In this document: in pieces, positions 25,185 through 35,062 of the stretch
Layout of the letters: every line of letters begins with the position of its first letter
Position numbering within the stretch: position 1 is the stretch's first letter
Assembly (NCBI GenBank): GCA_021234155.1
Contig: JAJEKV010000004.1
Location: 13,482,716 to 13,546,715, forward strand
Direction of reading: 5' to 3'
Source: Isoetes taiwanensis
Lineage: Eukaryota; Streptophyta; Lycopodiopsida; Isoetales; Isoetaceae
Length of the DNA stretch: 64,000 nucleotides
The notes under the pieces: model-generated
What the model was told of the DNA's origin: nothing
The model's input: only the letters and a program-made list of their open reading frames with translations
Database searches by the model: none
Translations under genes and position numbers: made by a program

Positions 25185-25213
25185 TTCTCCAATTAATGAA
25201 ATCGTGCTTTATA
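25185..25213 (-). repeat. Right terminal inverted repeat
   Basis: Inverted partner of 15,061-15,089 (27/29). It extends the open LINE frame by chance (about nine codons), so it was easy to mistake for LINE coding sequence. Confidence 0.75.
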
Positions 25214-25558
25214 TACATAATCACAAGTACAACTGAGGTTAATGTCGGACAAGGGGGGCATAACTGAGTCCGCGTATCCATTACCTCCCGGAGGTACGAT
25301 CCCAACAAGCCTACAGAGGCCGTGCTCAGTAGCTCATGCAAGGCCTGATGGGGCACAACTAACCGAGCATACCGAGCCCGGATATGCTGGTACGCCGGAC
25401 AGGCCTGGAGGGCGTGACTTTCATCCTCAATGGCGCCCTGTTGACAGCACTGACAGACTCTGTCCTCACGCGGCTCCCGAATCCATCTCCCTGTCTCAAT
25501 GCGGAGGTGGTGTGCACCTGTGCGAATGGAAGCAATCACCCTGCGCTTTTGCATGGAG
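25214..25558 (-). pseudogene. LINE ORF2 C-terminal fragment with zinc knuckle
   Basis: Reads MQKRRVIASIRTGAHHLRIE, then CQCCQQGAIEDESHALQACP, a CCHC-type knuckle typical of the region after the reverse transcriptase in L1-like plant LINEs. The frame begins abruptly at the junction with UPP-locus DNA, so reverse transcription stopped there. Its natural end lies beyond the nested element, at about 15,030-15,060. No reverse transcriptase remains. Confidence 0.8.
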
Positions 25559-26080
25559 GGATTCTCAAAGCTGATCTGCAACATTTCCGTCATATGTATT
25601 TTAAAATGTGCTTCATAGGCTTCCTGACAAAGCTACTGAATCCAAGTTCCTAACACTCTCCCAAAATGGCCAGTGAGCCTTTCCTTTTCAATAATTGAAT
25701 TGTTTTTTCTTGCAAATCATTGGGTGTCTTCACATACTACTTGCTTAATCTCTATTATATATAATAACTCATGCTTAATCTTTGCCCTTTCAAATTTTCT
25801 TTTGATGGATATGGAAGTGCTTGAAGACATTTTTTCTGTCATGTTAGGGACGGACACCTTCAGGAGCATTTTATCTCTTTGAACAAATGTCCGAGATCCT
25901 TCTTAGATTTTTTTATCTTTGAAGCTGAAAGCCTATCAATGGATTACATTTTGTCATTAGCAGTTAAATAATTGCTTGCATAACCCTTGTATGTTTGTAG
26001 GAGAAAAAGGATTCACAACTTAATTTCTAGCATGGTTTGAAATTATGATCAAGGTATTGCATATATCTATCTTCTGCTTT
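25559..26080 (+). repeat. Duplicated UPP locus, copy A, right part
   Basis: Aligns with the reverse complement of about 58,812-59,332. Similarity is high until TATCTATCTTCTGCTTTTT near 26,080, where both copies reach a T-rich (A-rich in copy B) tract and diverge. No exons recognised. Confidence 0.9.
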
Positions 26081-26433
26081 TTTGGGTTGCCCCTAGGGGG
26101 CAAACCCTAGCTTAGGTGGGTTTATGGGCATATCTAAATATATGCCGGCATATGCCTAAGATATGCTGGTGACTGCTACAAACTGGCTGCTGCCAGTAAA
26201 CTGGCGGTCAGCCCTTAGATGGCTATGCCCAACAGGGGCATTTTCTTCTAAAAGCGGTAGAAGCTTTAGATGTAAGCTTTGGTATCGTGATCAACCCATC
26301 TGGTCTGCGAAGTTTTGATCCACCATTCTCGATCATCCCAGAATTATCACGGTTTTGCCACCAATCTTTTTGAGATATGTCTGACAAAGTACTTCGGCCC
26401 AGAAATTCTATTATCCAAAACGTATACTGGCCC

Positions 26434-27742
26434 ATGAGTCGGAGAAATGCTATAAGCCCATCGGAGCCAGTTCCTCCTGCCTCGCCGTCCCAGCAAAGCA
26501 GACATAAGCTGAGAAGCATGTGGGAGTTGGCATCTGTTTTAGGTTTCATCAATGTCAGATTTACAATTCTTTCTTTCAACTATTTTGTAAGACATTAGCA
26601 ACTCAAAGAGTTTGTAGTTGATTGCAGATTTTTTGGCCTATACTGGAACTTGATCGACCAATTCCCCCGAGGATTTGAAGGATGCAATACTGGAGCCAAA
26701 TACCAAGCTAGATGATCTGCATGTTGCACTGCTCAAGGTATTCGTATTTGATGGAGCTTTACAAGCAACAAACATTTATTCATTGGAAGGTATGCTTATC
26801 CATTTCATGTAAGGCCTTGATCAACAATGGTATTCATGCAGGAGATTCCTTGGAAGAGTGAAGTTGAACTATCCCAGAAAATTGTTGCTTAACCAGGGGT
26901 AGTTATGTGGCCCAAAAAACAAGCACTAGACGATGTATCAACATATTGCTTTGAACCAGCATTGAATTGGCATAGCTTATTTTTGTTGTTGTAAACCATG
27001 TTCTTTTTCATTTTTACATGTTCTATGACAGCAAGACAACTTCAGGACATTTGTATATAAGTCACTAAAAGACCCTAATCAAATAACCATATTTCGAAAA
27101 GAGTGCTTTGCGGCAAGCATATGCGGTGCCAATTACTGGTATGTTTTGGTGCAATGTTCTATTGGTGCTTTTCTAAAACCATATCTTACTAGGTTACTTC
27201 AACAGGTGTGAAGAGGATCATCATTCTGGATATAGATTGTACAAACAAGCTGGCTATAAAGGACAGTTAATGCCAACTAAGCCTAGAAAGTGGGAGACGA
27301 TCGCAAGCTCGCTCTTTGAGTTCCATGAGGTGGTGGTATGTAAGTTTGTCATTCTGTAAGATGAGTTTAGTTCTATACAAAATGGAAAATATAGGTTGTC
27401 TCTTTTTTGAAACATGCCTCAATATTAATACTTACACTAGCCAGAAACTCATTTACAATCATTTTAATCAAATATTGTCTTTGGGCTTGGCTTAAAACGT
27501 GGCTATCCTTTTCTGCCCTTGTAGAATAGGTTATTGTTTTGCCTCTGTTTATCTGATATTGCCAAAAACTATCTGGTACAAGAATATCCTTTCAGCAAGT
27601 AGGAGTTCTGCAGAAGTTGATTTAGCAATATGTCTGGTAGCACTTCTTTACTAAGCTGTATATAATACAGAAAAGAGAGAATTTCCTCAAGCGACAACGT
27701 AAGCTAGAATGTTTTTTGGATCAGGGGATTGCTGGTGGCTGT
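26434..27742 (+). pseudogene. DDT-domain protein (DDR4-like) relic
   Basis: DDR-type proteins are plant subunits of ISWI chromatin remodelers. Exons in order: 26,434-26,553 (MSRRNAI to KLRSMWELASVLGFIN), 26,628-26,737 (FWPILELDRPIPP, DLKDAILEPNTKLDDLHVAL), 26,842 onward (EIPWKSEVELSQKIVA, then a stop), 27,032-27,138 (QDNFRTFVYKSLKDPNQITI, FRKECF), 27,206-about 27,336 (CEEDHHSGYRLYKQAG, WETIASSLFEFHEV) and 27,671-about 27,742 (KRENFLKRQRKLECFLDQG). Most junctions have usable GT and AG sites. Order and motifs match Arabidopsis DDR4 (At5g08630, from memory). A frame slip in exon 2 after PIPP, the stop in exon 3 and loss of the middle of the DDT region indicate a decayed copy. The exact 3' end is uncertain. 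Confidence 0.75.
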
Positions 27743-27825
27743 TCTCTTAGAGATCGAAAACCAGTGGTATATAATTATGGTGCGCCTAATCGGCATGATA
27801 TCCTTCCTTATCCTTCGTAACAGCT

Positions 27826-28880
27826 CAACAGAGTGGAAGATATAGTGTCACAGGAAATGAATTCCGTGTACTCCTTTCTGGGTATAGCACTTGAGACAGA
27901 GCCCCTGTTCATCCTCCAGATTTCAGCTTTGCAACTTATTGGAGAAGTTCATGGGCATGTTATTGACTACCATGCATCTGTGTCTCTTAAGCTGTCAATG
28001 TTGGCATTACTGATATCTGCAGGCTACAATGGTAGCATGTCAATTCAGTTTGCAGCAAAGAATGCAGTAACCTTCAAATCAAAGGCCCTTGTTGCATTGG
28101 CAGCAGGTAGAGTCTTAACTCTAATACCTGAGCATAACCTTGTCTTTCTTGCTGCATTGATGAGGCATTCTTGATAAGCTGATGTGGCCTTAAACCAATT
28201 CCAGACCGATAAGAGTTCCTAACTGGTTTAGGTGCTGAAGCTGTTAGAATCTCTCTTGTAGTGCTTGGTAATAACTAATAGTGTTTATGCAGGAATATCA
28301 ACACACTGCTTTATGTGGCTGACAGGTCTCATGTATTGTGCTGCAGCGAACACAGAGCGACCGATATTTCCCATTCTTCTGGTGGTGACAACCATGTTAG
28401 CCAACACCATCTTGTATTACTTGCTAGCCAATTTAAAAGCCATGAACATAAACTTGGCAAATGGCAAAAGTTCATCAGGGGTTCAAAACTCTGGGTCCTC
28501 TTTATCCGCTGATGAGTGGAATACATATGCAGAAGTACTTTGGCACATGGAATTATCGTTTCCTTGTCCTTTTTATGTGCATGGTTAATCTCTTGCCCTC
28601 TCTTATCACCTTACTTCTTCTTCCAAACTATGTTTCATGCCTTCCAGTCTCCATCACATTGTATCATCTCGTGACCACTTACAAGGCGAGTGCAACACTT
28701 TCATCTAGCTTTTATGGAGCTTCCATTGGGCTTGTGGAAGGAAACATGTCTGTCAAGATTTAGACATTCATACTGGACCATTCAACCAAGAGGAACAAGA
28801 GGATACAGATTTGCTTCATGCTGGTGTAAATTATGTTATGAATCCAATGCATTTAACTCGAACCAGAAGTTATCCTGTTG
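27826..28880 (+). pseudogene. Exons of an unrecognised membrane-type protein
   Basis: Coding-like stretches in a row: 27,833-28,174 (VEDIVSQEMNSVYSFLGIAL, LKLSMLALLISAG), 28,292-28,500 (GLMYCAAANTERPIFPILLV, with hydrophobic segments), 28,530-28,760 (TWNYRFLVLFMCMVNLLPSL) and 28,760-28,880 (GVNYVMNPMHLTRTRSYPVE). Hydrophobic segments of about 20 residues suggest a multi-pass membrane protein. Frames change between pieces, and AG acceptors precede some, so introns and decay are both likely. Resemblance to the C-terminal part of a GPI-processing protein was considered but not supported. Confidence 0.4.
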
Positions 28881-29082
28881 AACGTTCTTCAAATTATTTA
28901 CAAGGATATTTACAATTGTGTCGCTTGAATTCCTGGGCACCTCGCTAAGCAAATTTGCTTCTAAATATTACAATTCTTTTGTCTGAGGTATAAAGTTGAA
29001 GACATTGGTTTTTTCCAGCTCTATTGAGAAGAGCATTTCAAACTCAAGGATGTGTTGATTATACAGACTTGTATCTACCTTT

Positions 29083-29304
29083 TTGAGGGTTATCGGTGGA
29101 AACTTTTCGGTTGCCAGTAACGCGGGTAAGGTTCTTTTCCGGCTACTTCTGGATGTTTATAGGCGTTTAAGATCAGTGTATTTGGAAGCAGATGCTCCTT
29201 TAGTTTTGCCAACCTATGTCATCGCTGATCAAGGTCATCATTCTGTTGCCTTTCTAATGAGTGACAATAATTGCTTTAAGCTTCAGTTAACCTTAAAACT
29301 TTGA
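29083..29304 (+). pseudogene. Unrecognised coding fragment (copy 1 of an inverted pair)
   Basis: Open frame reading LFRLLLDVYRRLRSVYLEAD and APLVLPTYVIADQGHH. The second half is repeated inverted at about 34,980-35,062, where a (ATTCT)n array interrupts it. No domain recognised. It may be the 3' exon of the membrane-type gene just upstream. Confidence 0.35.
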
Positions 29305-29625
29305 TTTTAAACATAGAATCCCTCAAGTATAACGTCCAACACATCTAGACAAAGCTTAAAAAGCGCAAACATATTTTCTTGTTTGGTGAAAATAACTTTG
29401 AAGCTGAATGCAATTGAAACTAGCGTGGAAACATGGGATTATAGCATGGCTTAATGGCATGAAATGGGCCTAAAATCTGAAATATGATTAGATGAGATAA
29501 GGAATCGCTTAGGTTTTGATTAAACAATTTCAATGCTTTTCTATCCTAAAAATTTCTATCTTATTTGAGGCTTCTGCAAATTGCATCAATTGCTAGTTTG
29601 ACATATGCAATATCGCAAAAAATAG
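29190..29625 (+). repeat. Inverted duplicate of 34,596-35,062
   Basis: Homology runs from GAAGCAGATGCTCC at 29,190 through TAATGAGTGACAATAATTGC to GCATCAATTGCTAGTTT near 29,605. The partner lies 5 kb away in reverse orientation. The copies differ by many substitutions, small indels and a pentamer array present only in the partner. Confidence 0.85.
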
Positions 29626-29772
29626 TTCGTCGCGCAAAAACGTATAATTATATGGCCATTTTGCTATGGTTTACATATGATTCTGTTGTAATTGCGTGAG
29701 GGTATGCCAGCAGTATTTATAGAGTGCGTGTTGTATTTCTAGATAGTTTGCACTCCCAACCTATGGTTTTGG

Positions 29773-29845
29773 CATGCACGCGTGCATGCATTACAGGCAC
29801 ACAATGCATGCACATAGTGCATGCATACCATGCATGCATTGCATG
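29773..29845. repeat. GCATGC-rich palindromic cluster
   Basis: Seven or more overlapping GCATGC/TGCATGCA palindromes in about 70 nt, with alternating purine-pyrimidine character. CATGCA is the core of RY elements bound by B3 factors, and such runs can also form Z-DNA or cruciforms. No gene starts nearby. Confidence 0.75.
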
Positions 29846-29880
29846 TTGAGTCCCTTTAGTACTTAACATTCTATTCTTAC

Positions 29881-30263
29881 TTTCTACACCACCATTACTC
29901 CTACATTTATAATTAAAATCCCCCTGAAACCCCTTTTCATTTAAGTGCATATTCACGTGGGAGGGGGGGCATCGAGAGTTGTCGGATAGGCATATTTGCC
30001 CTTTATTCCTCAATCTAGACTACAGATAGCGATCCTCGTTTGTGAGGTATGCTTGTACAATTTTTGATATACTGCATAACGAGATTTGCAAAAATACTAT
30101 AAAATTTGAGGCAATGTACTAAATGGTGTTGATTTCATACGTATTATATAATTTTAGGGAATCTTCTTGCCCTACGTCACCCGCCGTGTGAATATGCACC
30201 CAAACCAAAGGGGATTTCAGGGGGATTTTAATTAAACATGTATGAGTAATGGTTGTGTAGAAA
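29881..30263. mobile_element. Candidate foldback/MITE element
   Basis: Left arm 29,881-29,958 and right arm 30,184-30,263 are inverted copies of about 80 nt sharing TTTCTACAC, CATTACTC, AATTAAAATCCCCCTGAAA and TGCATATTCAC. They are separated by about 225 nt without coding capacity. A TA-type target duplication is not evident. The structure could fold as a long hairpin. Confidence 0.6.
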
Positions 30264-30410
30264 TTTTTTTGGGCCCTTCGGGCTCTTGAGAAAGATATTG
30301 CTAACGTTGAACATAAGAAAAGTTCAATGGAACAAACATAAGAAAAGTGCAATGGAACAAACATGTAATGAATAGCAACTTTAGAATATGCGGCTTCAAT
30401 TCAATGTATG

Positions 30411-30690
30411 CTTGCAAAACCATAGTGACTATATCTTGCAAAACTATACTACCTATATGTTTGACAAATAAGGATGAGATATCGTAGGAATTGATATTGT
30501 AACCACAATAGATGGCGAAGCTTCAAATTTGATGTTTAAAGAACAAATAGGAACTTGAACCCAACACATCCTTGCAAAACAGTTGTGCCTATATCTTGCA
30601 AAACCACACCAGCTATATCTTCATTAAATAAGGATGAGGTACTACACAAATTGATTTTGCAACCACCATATATGGTGAAGCTTTAGATAT
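30411..30690 (+). repeat. Diverged tandem duplication, about 160-nt period
   Basis: A unit starting with CTTGCAAAAC and containing CTATATCTTGCAAAAC, AAATAAGGATGAG and ATGGCGAAGCTT (ATGGTGAAGCTT in copy 2) occurs at about 30,411 and again at about 30,570. Identity is roughly 75-80 percent by eye. No coding frame is shared. Confidence 0.7.
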
Positions 30691-30838
30691 GAAACAATGT
30701 CTGTGTCTAAAGGACAACAAAATTACCTGTAACATATAAGCAATTTGGCAACAAAATGTCTTATGTAGAATGTCTTGTAAGCTCTAACACCAATGTGCAG
30801 AAAGTGCACAACTGTTGAAGTTGTGCTACATATTCATA

Positions 30839-31443
30839 ACAGATAGAATGAGTGTTTTAGGGTCATTAATGTTTATGCTTCCATTATCTCCAAAGAGAGG
30901 GAATCTTTCTGGCCTCAGGTAAGCAACTGGCTTCAGAATCAAAATCCTATAACTTGGATTCTAGCTGGAGACTTTAACAACACTCCCAGCAGAGATCTAA
31001 AGTCTAGCAACAACTTGAACATGTCTACAACTGAAAGGGCCAACTGGGACAATTTTCTGGACTCATTTGTTTGCTCACATCCCATCCTCAACTGCCAAAT
31101 ATTCCTGGTCAAATAAGCAAGAGGGGAACTCTAGAGTTTTTTGTGCCTTAGACAGATTTTACATCAACAACTCTGACCTTCCTTTCTAAGATAATAGCTT
31201 TGTATCAAGTGATGAAAGCACCTCAATCTCTGACCATCAGCCGCAGTTTCTTGAAACTACGCATGCTTTAAGCATTAAAAGGCAGGGTAATACCCCCTTT
31301 AAGTTGAATTGTTCTATTCTTAATAATGAGAAATTTTATGCTGATTTTAAAGCTTTTTATGGCAGTCTCCCTAGAGTTTATAATATGAATTCATTGAAAG
31401 ATTTCTACTCTAATATTAAAGCCTCTAAATCCTTTGATGCTCC
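30839..31443 (+). pseudogene. LINE endonuclease domain relic
   Basis: The plus strand reads VINVYASIISKERESFWPQV, then WILAGDFNNTPSRD (the GDFN motif of apurinic-like endonucleases) and, after stops and frame changes, SISDHQPQF (the SDH motif). The order NVYAP-like, GDFN, SDH is that of the N-terminal endonuclease of L1-type LINE ORF2. Several stops disable it. The reverse transcriptase is missing; sequence of another type begins at about 31,444. It is not clearly the same family as the LINE at 25 kb, since no region overlaps. Confidence 0.75.
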
Positions 31444-32945
31444 CAGAATCTATACGATGCTCCCATCATATAAATACGGGAATTTCCCTCTCGTGGCGAC
31501 TACACCACCATGAGAGGGCCCTCCGTCTAACTCGGACCACTCGGGATGGCCAAGTGTCCAGGCGAGGAACACGGAGGTGTCATTCGTCCCACGTCCTCTA
31601 TGGGAATCCTATACAGCGGAAGCGTAGCTCAAAATAAGATGTCACCACGAAGGGTGGCCCATCCATCATCATCAACTAAATAGTAATACAGGCACAAGAT
31701 AATATAAGCAGTACACCATAAGTAAGGCTCTACTCTGGGCTCAAACTCCATGGGGTCGACTGACGGTCAGGGCATCAAGATATCAACAGATAGAAGTATA
31801 ACATGGTGTTGGCTGGCATAGAACAATGACTAGGGTAGTCCATTCCATCCACCCCTCCTGTGCACACTTTGCAGATAGGCTGAAACATGCTATAGCGTGA
31901 TTGTAGCCTTTCGGAGACGCAATCCCATGGATTCACCCTATGAGACTACTCCGAGTTACATCTCCCCGGTTCGATGAGGCAGGTCAGAGAGGGGTCCGCG
32001 TCCCAACCACGATGGATCCCTGGGTGTATTAGAGAATGTGTGCCTCCTTAGCGACCCCTGCATCCGTACCCGACTTGAACCCCCCAAAATCCATGGGCTG
32101 CCTCGGCGCACCCATCGAATCCAGTACGTCCATATAGGCACGTTTCCTGCGACCTAGGAGGTGTCGGACCCATACGCGGCCCCAATGCGAGGACCGACTA
32201 TAAGCCTAGCACACTGTAGGGGTCCTGTAGCTATGCCAGGCAAGACCCCACCTCCGTTTCACCATCGTAGCTATTGTCTGATGCTGAATCACGATATAGC
32301 ATTCATAGCCAGGTGGGCTCTTCTGCACAGGTCGCAATTCTGGGTTTTAAGGGTCCTAGCTAGAGACATCTCTACTTCTTCAGGTCTCTATCCTCCCCTT
32401 AACCCCAGACACACAAGAGGAACAGAAAGAGAGAACACAATCACAATCAAGGTATCCATCATCATCATAGTAACACATAAGAGAGAAATTAACCATTCCA
32501 TCTAACTAAAGAAGTGTTAGTTGAAGCACAAACTATCTAGGGACTAACCGGTCTCTTGGCTAGAGCCATTGTCACGAAAGGCTTCTATTCTTCAAGTCTG
32601 GTTACATCAGCTGGTGGCTCCTCCTTCCTCCCCTCTCCCCAAATCGATTTGGGGCAGAATTGGAGGTAGGGCCCCAATTTGCCCTCCAAACTTGGCAAGT
32701 CCCCCTTGGCCAATCGATTTGGGCCAGGTGGCACTGCCTTATTGGTTGACTTTAACTAATTAATTAACCTAATTAGCCTAATTAGGTAAATTATTTCCTA
32801 ATATTTTAGCATAGCTAAAGAAAACTCTTTTAGGTTAGTCCAAGTTATCCCCTATTGACCCCTAAGGGTCTAATTATATCCTGGTGGCATATGATAGTAT
32901 ATATACATATACTATATAAATACCAAGAACGTCACATTCTCCCAA
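31444..32945 (-). mobile_element. Probable LTR-retroelement fragment
   Basis: An abrupt change in composition occurs at about 31,444: more G+C, no coding frame. At the other side, the minus strand begins TGTGACGTTCTTGGT at about 32,937, as many Ty3-type LTRs begin with TG, and the AT-rich run ATATACATATACTATATAAA lies just inside. No matching second LTR is seen. Solo LTR or internal debris are both possible. Confidence 0.35.
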
Positions 32946-34595
32946 CATGGAATAATAATGTCCTCAGCATTAGGGTTAGTCTAGCTAGAAGAAAACAATT
33001 AAGTTATAAAAGATAACTCCATTTGCTGAAATAATACAGGATTACATAAAGTTGCTGTAAGACGAAGTCTCTTAGCAGTAGATAAGAAATACCATATTAA
33101 CAAACTTATATAGGAGCACACATAATAGTCAACTAACAAGAGATGGCCCCCAACTGAGGCCTAGGATCTTCTACAGTACGTCAACAAAATAATTTAAGTA
33201 GTGTGGTTGAAGGGACCACCCCCTTAAGAAAAAAGAAATATGAATGAAGGAATCCTATCATGCCTAAGGCTTGCATGTCATGTCGGCGTAAGGAATGGCC
33301 ATATTCCCATTATAACCGTAGACGGATGCGTCTTATCATGAATGCCTATATGCCCAATTTCCCCATCTAGGATGCATATAACCCAACCCCTGAAATGATC
33401 CCGGTCGAATTAACTGTCATATGATCCATGCCGGACTCATAACACAATGCTTACCATTAGGATTGGAGTTAATCGCATCTTGAATGGTTTGGCCCTGGCA
33501 TTCTCGCATAAAGTCTGGGCAAGTCTTGTCCAAATCCACTTTAAAAATCCAGGTTGCATCTTCCGTCGGTAAGTGTTTCCACAACCAAATATTGCAAGAT
33601 TTGAGTTCTGCGGGTTTGCTTATATGCACGATCAAGGAGAGCCTCAGGCACTATCTGGCACCAAAACTCAAAATCATAAGCATAGAGCATGAACATAAAT
33701 GATAAACCTAATTTCAAAAGTTATAGAATTGCAAAATGCTTTTGCCTTTCATCTTGAAAATGATAGACCTGATGACGAAGTGCACATGATGATGAAGTGC
33801 ACCTGCATTTTTTTCTAGCATTGCAAAATGCTTTTGCATTTCATCTTGGTAAAATGCAAGCCTATCTTTGCAGATATTGATCATCCAAGAGCATGCACTA
33901 TCAAGATTGCACATGAACTGGTATTGCTGCAACTGACAGTAATAACGTATTTGCCCAACATATCCCATTTTTTAAATGCCATGTAATATATCTGGGACAT
34001 AGAAGGTTTAAAAAAAAGAAAGAGTTCAAACCTTGCTTGAAATGCGAATGGCTGAGCAGCAGTTGAAATCTGCGAATCTATGCAACAATATTTATTGGGC
34101 AAGTAATGCATTGCATACTAAACTTGCTCAAATTTTAGCATCATTGAAGAATTTTGAAGAATTTTACATTTTGTTTTATAACTGAGAGAATATAGCTTAA
34201 TAGATTTAATGGACAGGATAAGGACACATTGTAAAAAAAAGAAGGAAACATGATGTGGCAAGCCAAGTAGATAGGCCATAATTTAAGAAATCCTTGTATG
34301 CTAAAAACGTGACTGCTAATAACTTCATGGCTTTAATTCCATAGTAATAAAGGAACTTGAAAACATATGTTGTGCTGGAACAAGGAGGAGATCATATTGA
34401 ATAAACTAGTTGTCAATGCTTTGTAACCAATCGGTTTGTTCAACAATGCCATATAAATATTACTACTAAATAAGATATTAATATAAATGTAGTTGAGGTA
34501 TTACTTTCAAACGGGCGTCCAAGCTTTGCTTCTCCGCTTTTTCTGCGCAAAGGGACTTTCAAAATGCATTTAGGATACATGAGCTCCAATGAAAC
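32946..34595. other. No recognisable gene
   Basis: AT-rich spacer. Short open frames (for example minus 33,417-33,635) show no known domain. A repeated phrase, GCAAAATGCTTTTGC, occurs at 33,730 and 33,825. Confidence 0.5.
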
Positions 34596-35062
34596 ATCTA
34601 GATTATGCATATGAAACTAGGCCAGCCAATTGATACGATTTGCAGGAGTATAGATAGAAATTTTTAGGATCGAAAAGCATTGAAACCGCTTAATCAAAAC
34701 CCTAAGCGACCCCTTCCCTCATCTAATCATATTTCAGATTCTAGGGACATTTAATGCCAGTAAGCCATGCCATAATTCCAGCTTTTCCCACTGGTTTCAA
34801 TTTGGATTTAGGTTCAAAGTTATTTTCACCATACGAGAAAACACGTTTGCACTTTTAAAGATTTAGAATAATTTCCTAGATGTGTGGGACGTTGTACTTG
34901 AGGTATTCTATTTAAAAAATCAAAATTTTAAGGTCAATATTAACTGAAGCTTAAAGCAATTATTGTCACTCATTAGGAAGAATAGAATAGAATAGAATAG
35001 CAACAAAATGATGACCTTGATTAACTATGACATAAGTTGGCAAAACTAAAGGAGCATCCGCT
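34596..35062 (-). repeat. Inverted duplicate of 29,190-29,625, with (ATTCT)n insertion
   Basis: The reverse complement follows the 29.2-29.6 kb copy base by base with moderate divergence. At 34,979-35,000, TTGCCTTTCTAATGAG of the other copy is replaced by a run of four ATTCT units. Since the flanks stay colinear, the pentamer array grew or was inserted here after duplication. Confidence 0.85.

Larger units (their letters stand above)
15061..25213. mobile_element. 10.15-kb TIR element with DDE transposase and methyltransferase-like gene
   Basis: The ends form an inverted repeat: 15,061-15,089 and the reverse complement of 25,185-25,213 match at 27 of 29 positions, beginning TATAAAGCACGATTT. 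The flanks on both sides are LINE sequence in the same orientation, so this element inserted into the LINE. Inside, a plus-strand module (about 20.77-23.93 kb) encodes a decayed DDE-type transposase. A divergent minus-strand module (about 19.2-15.7 kb) ends in a gene with a SAM-binding motif. Two related small minus-strand genes lie near the right end. A CpG-rich palindrome array separates the divergent modules. A TA target duplication is compatible with the junctions but cannot be proven. I do not recognise the family. Confidence 0.75.
14800..25558 (-). mobile_element. 5'-truncated LINE insertion, with nested element
   Basis: The segment is absent from the related copy B, where GATTTCAAG runs directly into GGATTCTC (59,330-59,350). 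On the minus strand it starts inside a LINE ORF2 C-terminus at 25,558 and ends with a (TATTC)n tail at 14,800. The LINE itself is only about 345 nt (25,214-25,558) plus about 260 nt (14,800-15,060). The rest is the second element inserted into it. The 3' untranslated part has a GC-rich hairpin (14,990-15,025) and TTGGTCTCCGTGGACG before the tail. No target-site duplication longer than 2-3 nt is visible. Confidence 0.85.

Noticed and set aside
26089-26108. Terminator-like G/C hairpin (TTGCCCCTAGGGGGCAA)
   Set aside because: Such terminators are bacterial; in a plant nuclear region this is just a short palindrome.
27826-28880. GPI inositol-deacylase (PGAP1) C-terminus
   Set aside because: Hydrophobic profile suggested it, but remembered PGAP1 sequences do not align with the conserved-looking pieces.
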